Positions 54,901 to 57,900 of a stretch of DNA of 64,000 bases are shown piece after piece (the first letter of the stretch is position 1; each line of letters begins with the position of its first letter). Under the pieces are notes generated by a model, which saw nothing but the letters and a program-made list of their open reading frames with translations, did no database searches and was not told the origin of the DNA. The stretch lies in the NCBI GenBank assembly GCA_963576725.1, contig OY755240.1:56730633-56794632 (forward strand), written 5' to 3'. Position numbers and translations under genes: made by a program. This DNA is from Azorinus chamasolen. Lineage: Eukaryota > Mollusca > Bivalvia > Cardiida > Solecurtidae.

Positions 54901-57900
54901 CTCATCTAGCACTTTAATTTCTTGACCACTTTTGCTTTAAGAGTTGTCATGAATAAAAGCTTGGACGAGTTTGATTTTCAGAAGAATCTGTCATGGGGAG
55001 CCACTTTTTTTCTCCAACAATGTGGTGGCTTGGGGTATGTGAGTTTGCTCACCAAAGTTCTTTAACCCTTTCTTCCATAAATACGCCTTTCTACGCCTCT
55101 GTAATAGTCCCTTCTTGAAACCATTGTGATAAATAGAGCATTTGCTCCATAGGAGTCAATGCTCTATTTATCACAATGGTTTCAATACTACACAATTCTA
55201 AAAATTTCCTTTTCTCTAGTTAAAGCACCTTTTTGGTAGATTTATTCAAAGAGGTTGGGTCTAAAAATAGCCTATGAGGGAATGGGTTAATTCTATAAGA
55301 AGTTTAACACTTACTTGTTCAGTAAATATTTCTTGTGTGAAGATTTGCCGAATTCTGGCAATGGCATTGGCCTTTACTGGGCACTGAAATCAATAAACAA
55401 GAACATTGAAAACACAGCTGTAAGAAAGAGGAGATAACACATAGGTTCCATTGGATCATATTACTCTTCTTAATAACCCTTTCCTCCATGAATATTCGTG
55501 TAAGAAATAATGACACGATGAATATTTATTACATTTATTGTTTTATAATAGCACATGAACACAGAAAGTTTTGGTCTTCACAGAAACTATAGAATCATAT
55601 CTTTATCATATCTTAAGCAAATAGAGTAGAGACATCTGATCTGGGTCTACTCTGTTTGCAATGGCATAGAAAGGCGTATTTATTCAAAATTTCTTCACCT
55701 CATGAATATTCATTCACGGAATCAATAAAATGGACCAGGGAAAAGGGATTTTCCTAGCTATTGTGGAAACTGCATAATCAGATCTATAAATATCCAAGCA
55801 AACAGAGCAGAACCTGATCAGAAGGCTCCTACAGAGGCTATCTGATCTGGGTCTACTCAGTTTACAAATGTGTGAAAAGGCATTATATGAGGAAAAGGGT
55901 TAAATTCTCCATAGAACAAGGTGTGTTTGTAGAAACACTATGCCTCAAACAAGCATTTTGACCTATAATTTTGACCTTGAAGTTTGACCTTGACCTTGCA
56001 TACAATCACAAGTTGCAGCTTCGTGAGATAAGTATACATGCCAAGTACAAGGAAACAGTTTAGTTCTTTTCAGGTTGTATGGGGCTCTCAGACACAACCA
56101 GACAAATGAACTGTTTCGACACTATGGATCAATTGCAGATATCCTCTGCGAACAATCTGGATCTAGGTGATATACCCTCAGTAATTCAATGTCCCATCAG
56201 GATGTCAGTTACTCAGCAGCTCATCAAGAGCCTAACTGGATGCATACATTATCACAGATGCGCACTACAGTGTAAAGAGTTAATCAAATTTTAAAGTTAC
56301 AGTTAACCCTTTACTCCATAAGTACGCCTTTCTACACCTTTGCAAACAGAGTAGACCCAGATCAGACGGCTCCTGTAGGAGCTATCTGATCAGGGTCTGC
56401 TCTGTTTGCTTAATATATAATATTGTATGATTCTACAGTTTCTGCCATGGCAGAAATGTCCTGTTTTATTGGTATTAAAGCAATTATTTCTAATTAATAT
56501 TCATGATGTAATTATTCTTACTTGAATATTCATGGAGTAAAGGGTTAAATGACAAATTGAATAAATTTTCAGCAAATACAAGTAATAAATATGGCAGTCT
56601 AACTATTAAGTTTAAAAGCTCAAACACTTTTAAATCTTTACTTGGTAGAGATACATATCTAAACATTTGCAAACAGGTTAGATACAGATCAGACTGCTCC
56701 GGTAAGAGCTGTCTGTTCAGGATCTGCTCCGTTTGCTTATGGACTAATATAGATCAGAATCTTACCTTACTACCATGGCAGAAAAGTCCTGCATTCATAT
56801 GCCAAAATAAATATTCATCTAATTAATATTTCATCAGGTAAAAGGTAACAAACTTGACACTCACCTTCATTCCAAGTGTAGAACACACCAGCTCTGATAT
56901 AGCATGCATATGGTTGCCATGGAAATGTATAGCTATCAGGAATAGCATTTCACCAAAGGATGAGCTTTTTCCAGCTGTTCTGTAACAGTTAACCCTCTAC
57001 TTCATGAATATTTATGCAAGAAATAACGATATCATGAATATTGATTAGCTTAACTATTATAATAGCACATGGACACAGGAAGTTGTAGCAGATACTGTAC
57101 AATCATATCTACAGTGAAACCCCGCTAATGCGACCACTTAATAAACAGCCACTAATGTCGTCTAAAGCAGGTGGTTGCTTAATGCAGGGCGAAAGTTATG
57201 CAGAAAGCTCCTATAGGAGCTTTCTGCATAACTTTCGTCCTGCATTAAGCTACCACCTGCCTCTGCCACCCAGAATTATGGCCCTTTTTGGTGGTCGCAT
57301 TAGCGAGGTTTTACTGTACACTAAAACCCCTCTCATGTGACCACCAAAAAGGGGCATAATTCAGTGGCAAAGGCAGGTGGTAGCTTAATGCAGGATGAAA
57401 CACCTGCTTATGAAGACAACCATCTTTGTTCATTAAGTGGTCGCAAAGGCGAAAGCGGCTCGTGAGAATACTACGGCCAAACAACCACTCATGTGATACA
57501 ACCGTTCATATATTCACTTCGTGTAATATTCCCTATTGTTATTGTTTGTCACACGTTATATCCATGTAACATGTGAAATTAACTGGCAGTCATTCGATTA
57601 AAATCATTGTCTGCCCCGTAAACAAATTGTACCTGTAACGTGAATTTCATTATTTAGCTAGTCAAAGAGTTAGGATCTTGACTAGGCACTTAGTTACTCA
57701 GAAAATGCACGTAAATAAGTTGAATAGGATTGGATCCAGATAATTTGCATAATTGTCAAATGTCTCAAAATGTCGATAACTTATACCATACTGGTGTCAA
57801 AGTAAATTGATGCTACGCTGATGTAAGGAAATAGAGTGAAGTATTGAATTCGTTCACTGATTGCTTCATATTCAATTATGAATTATTTATAAATATTTAG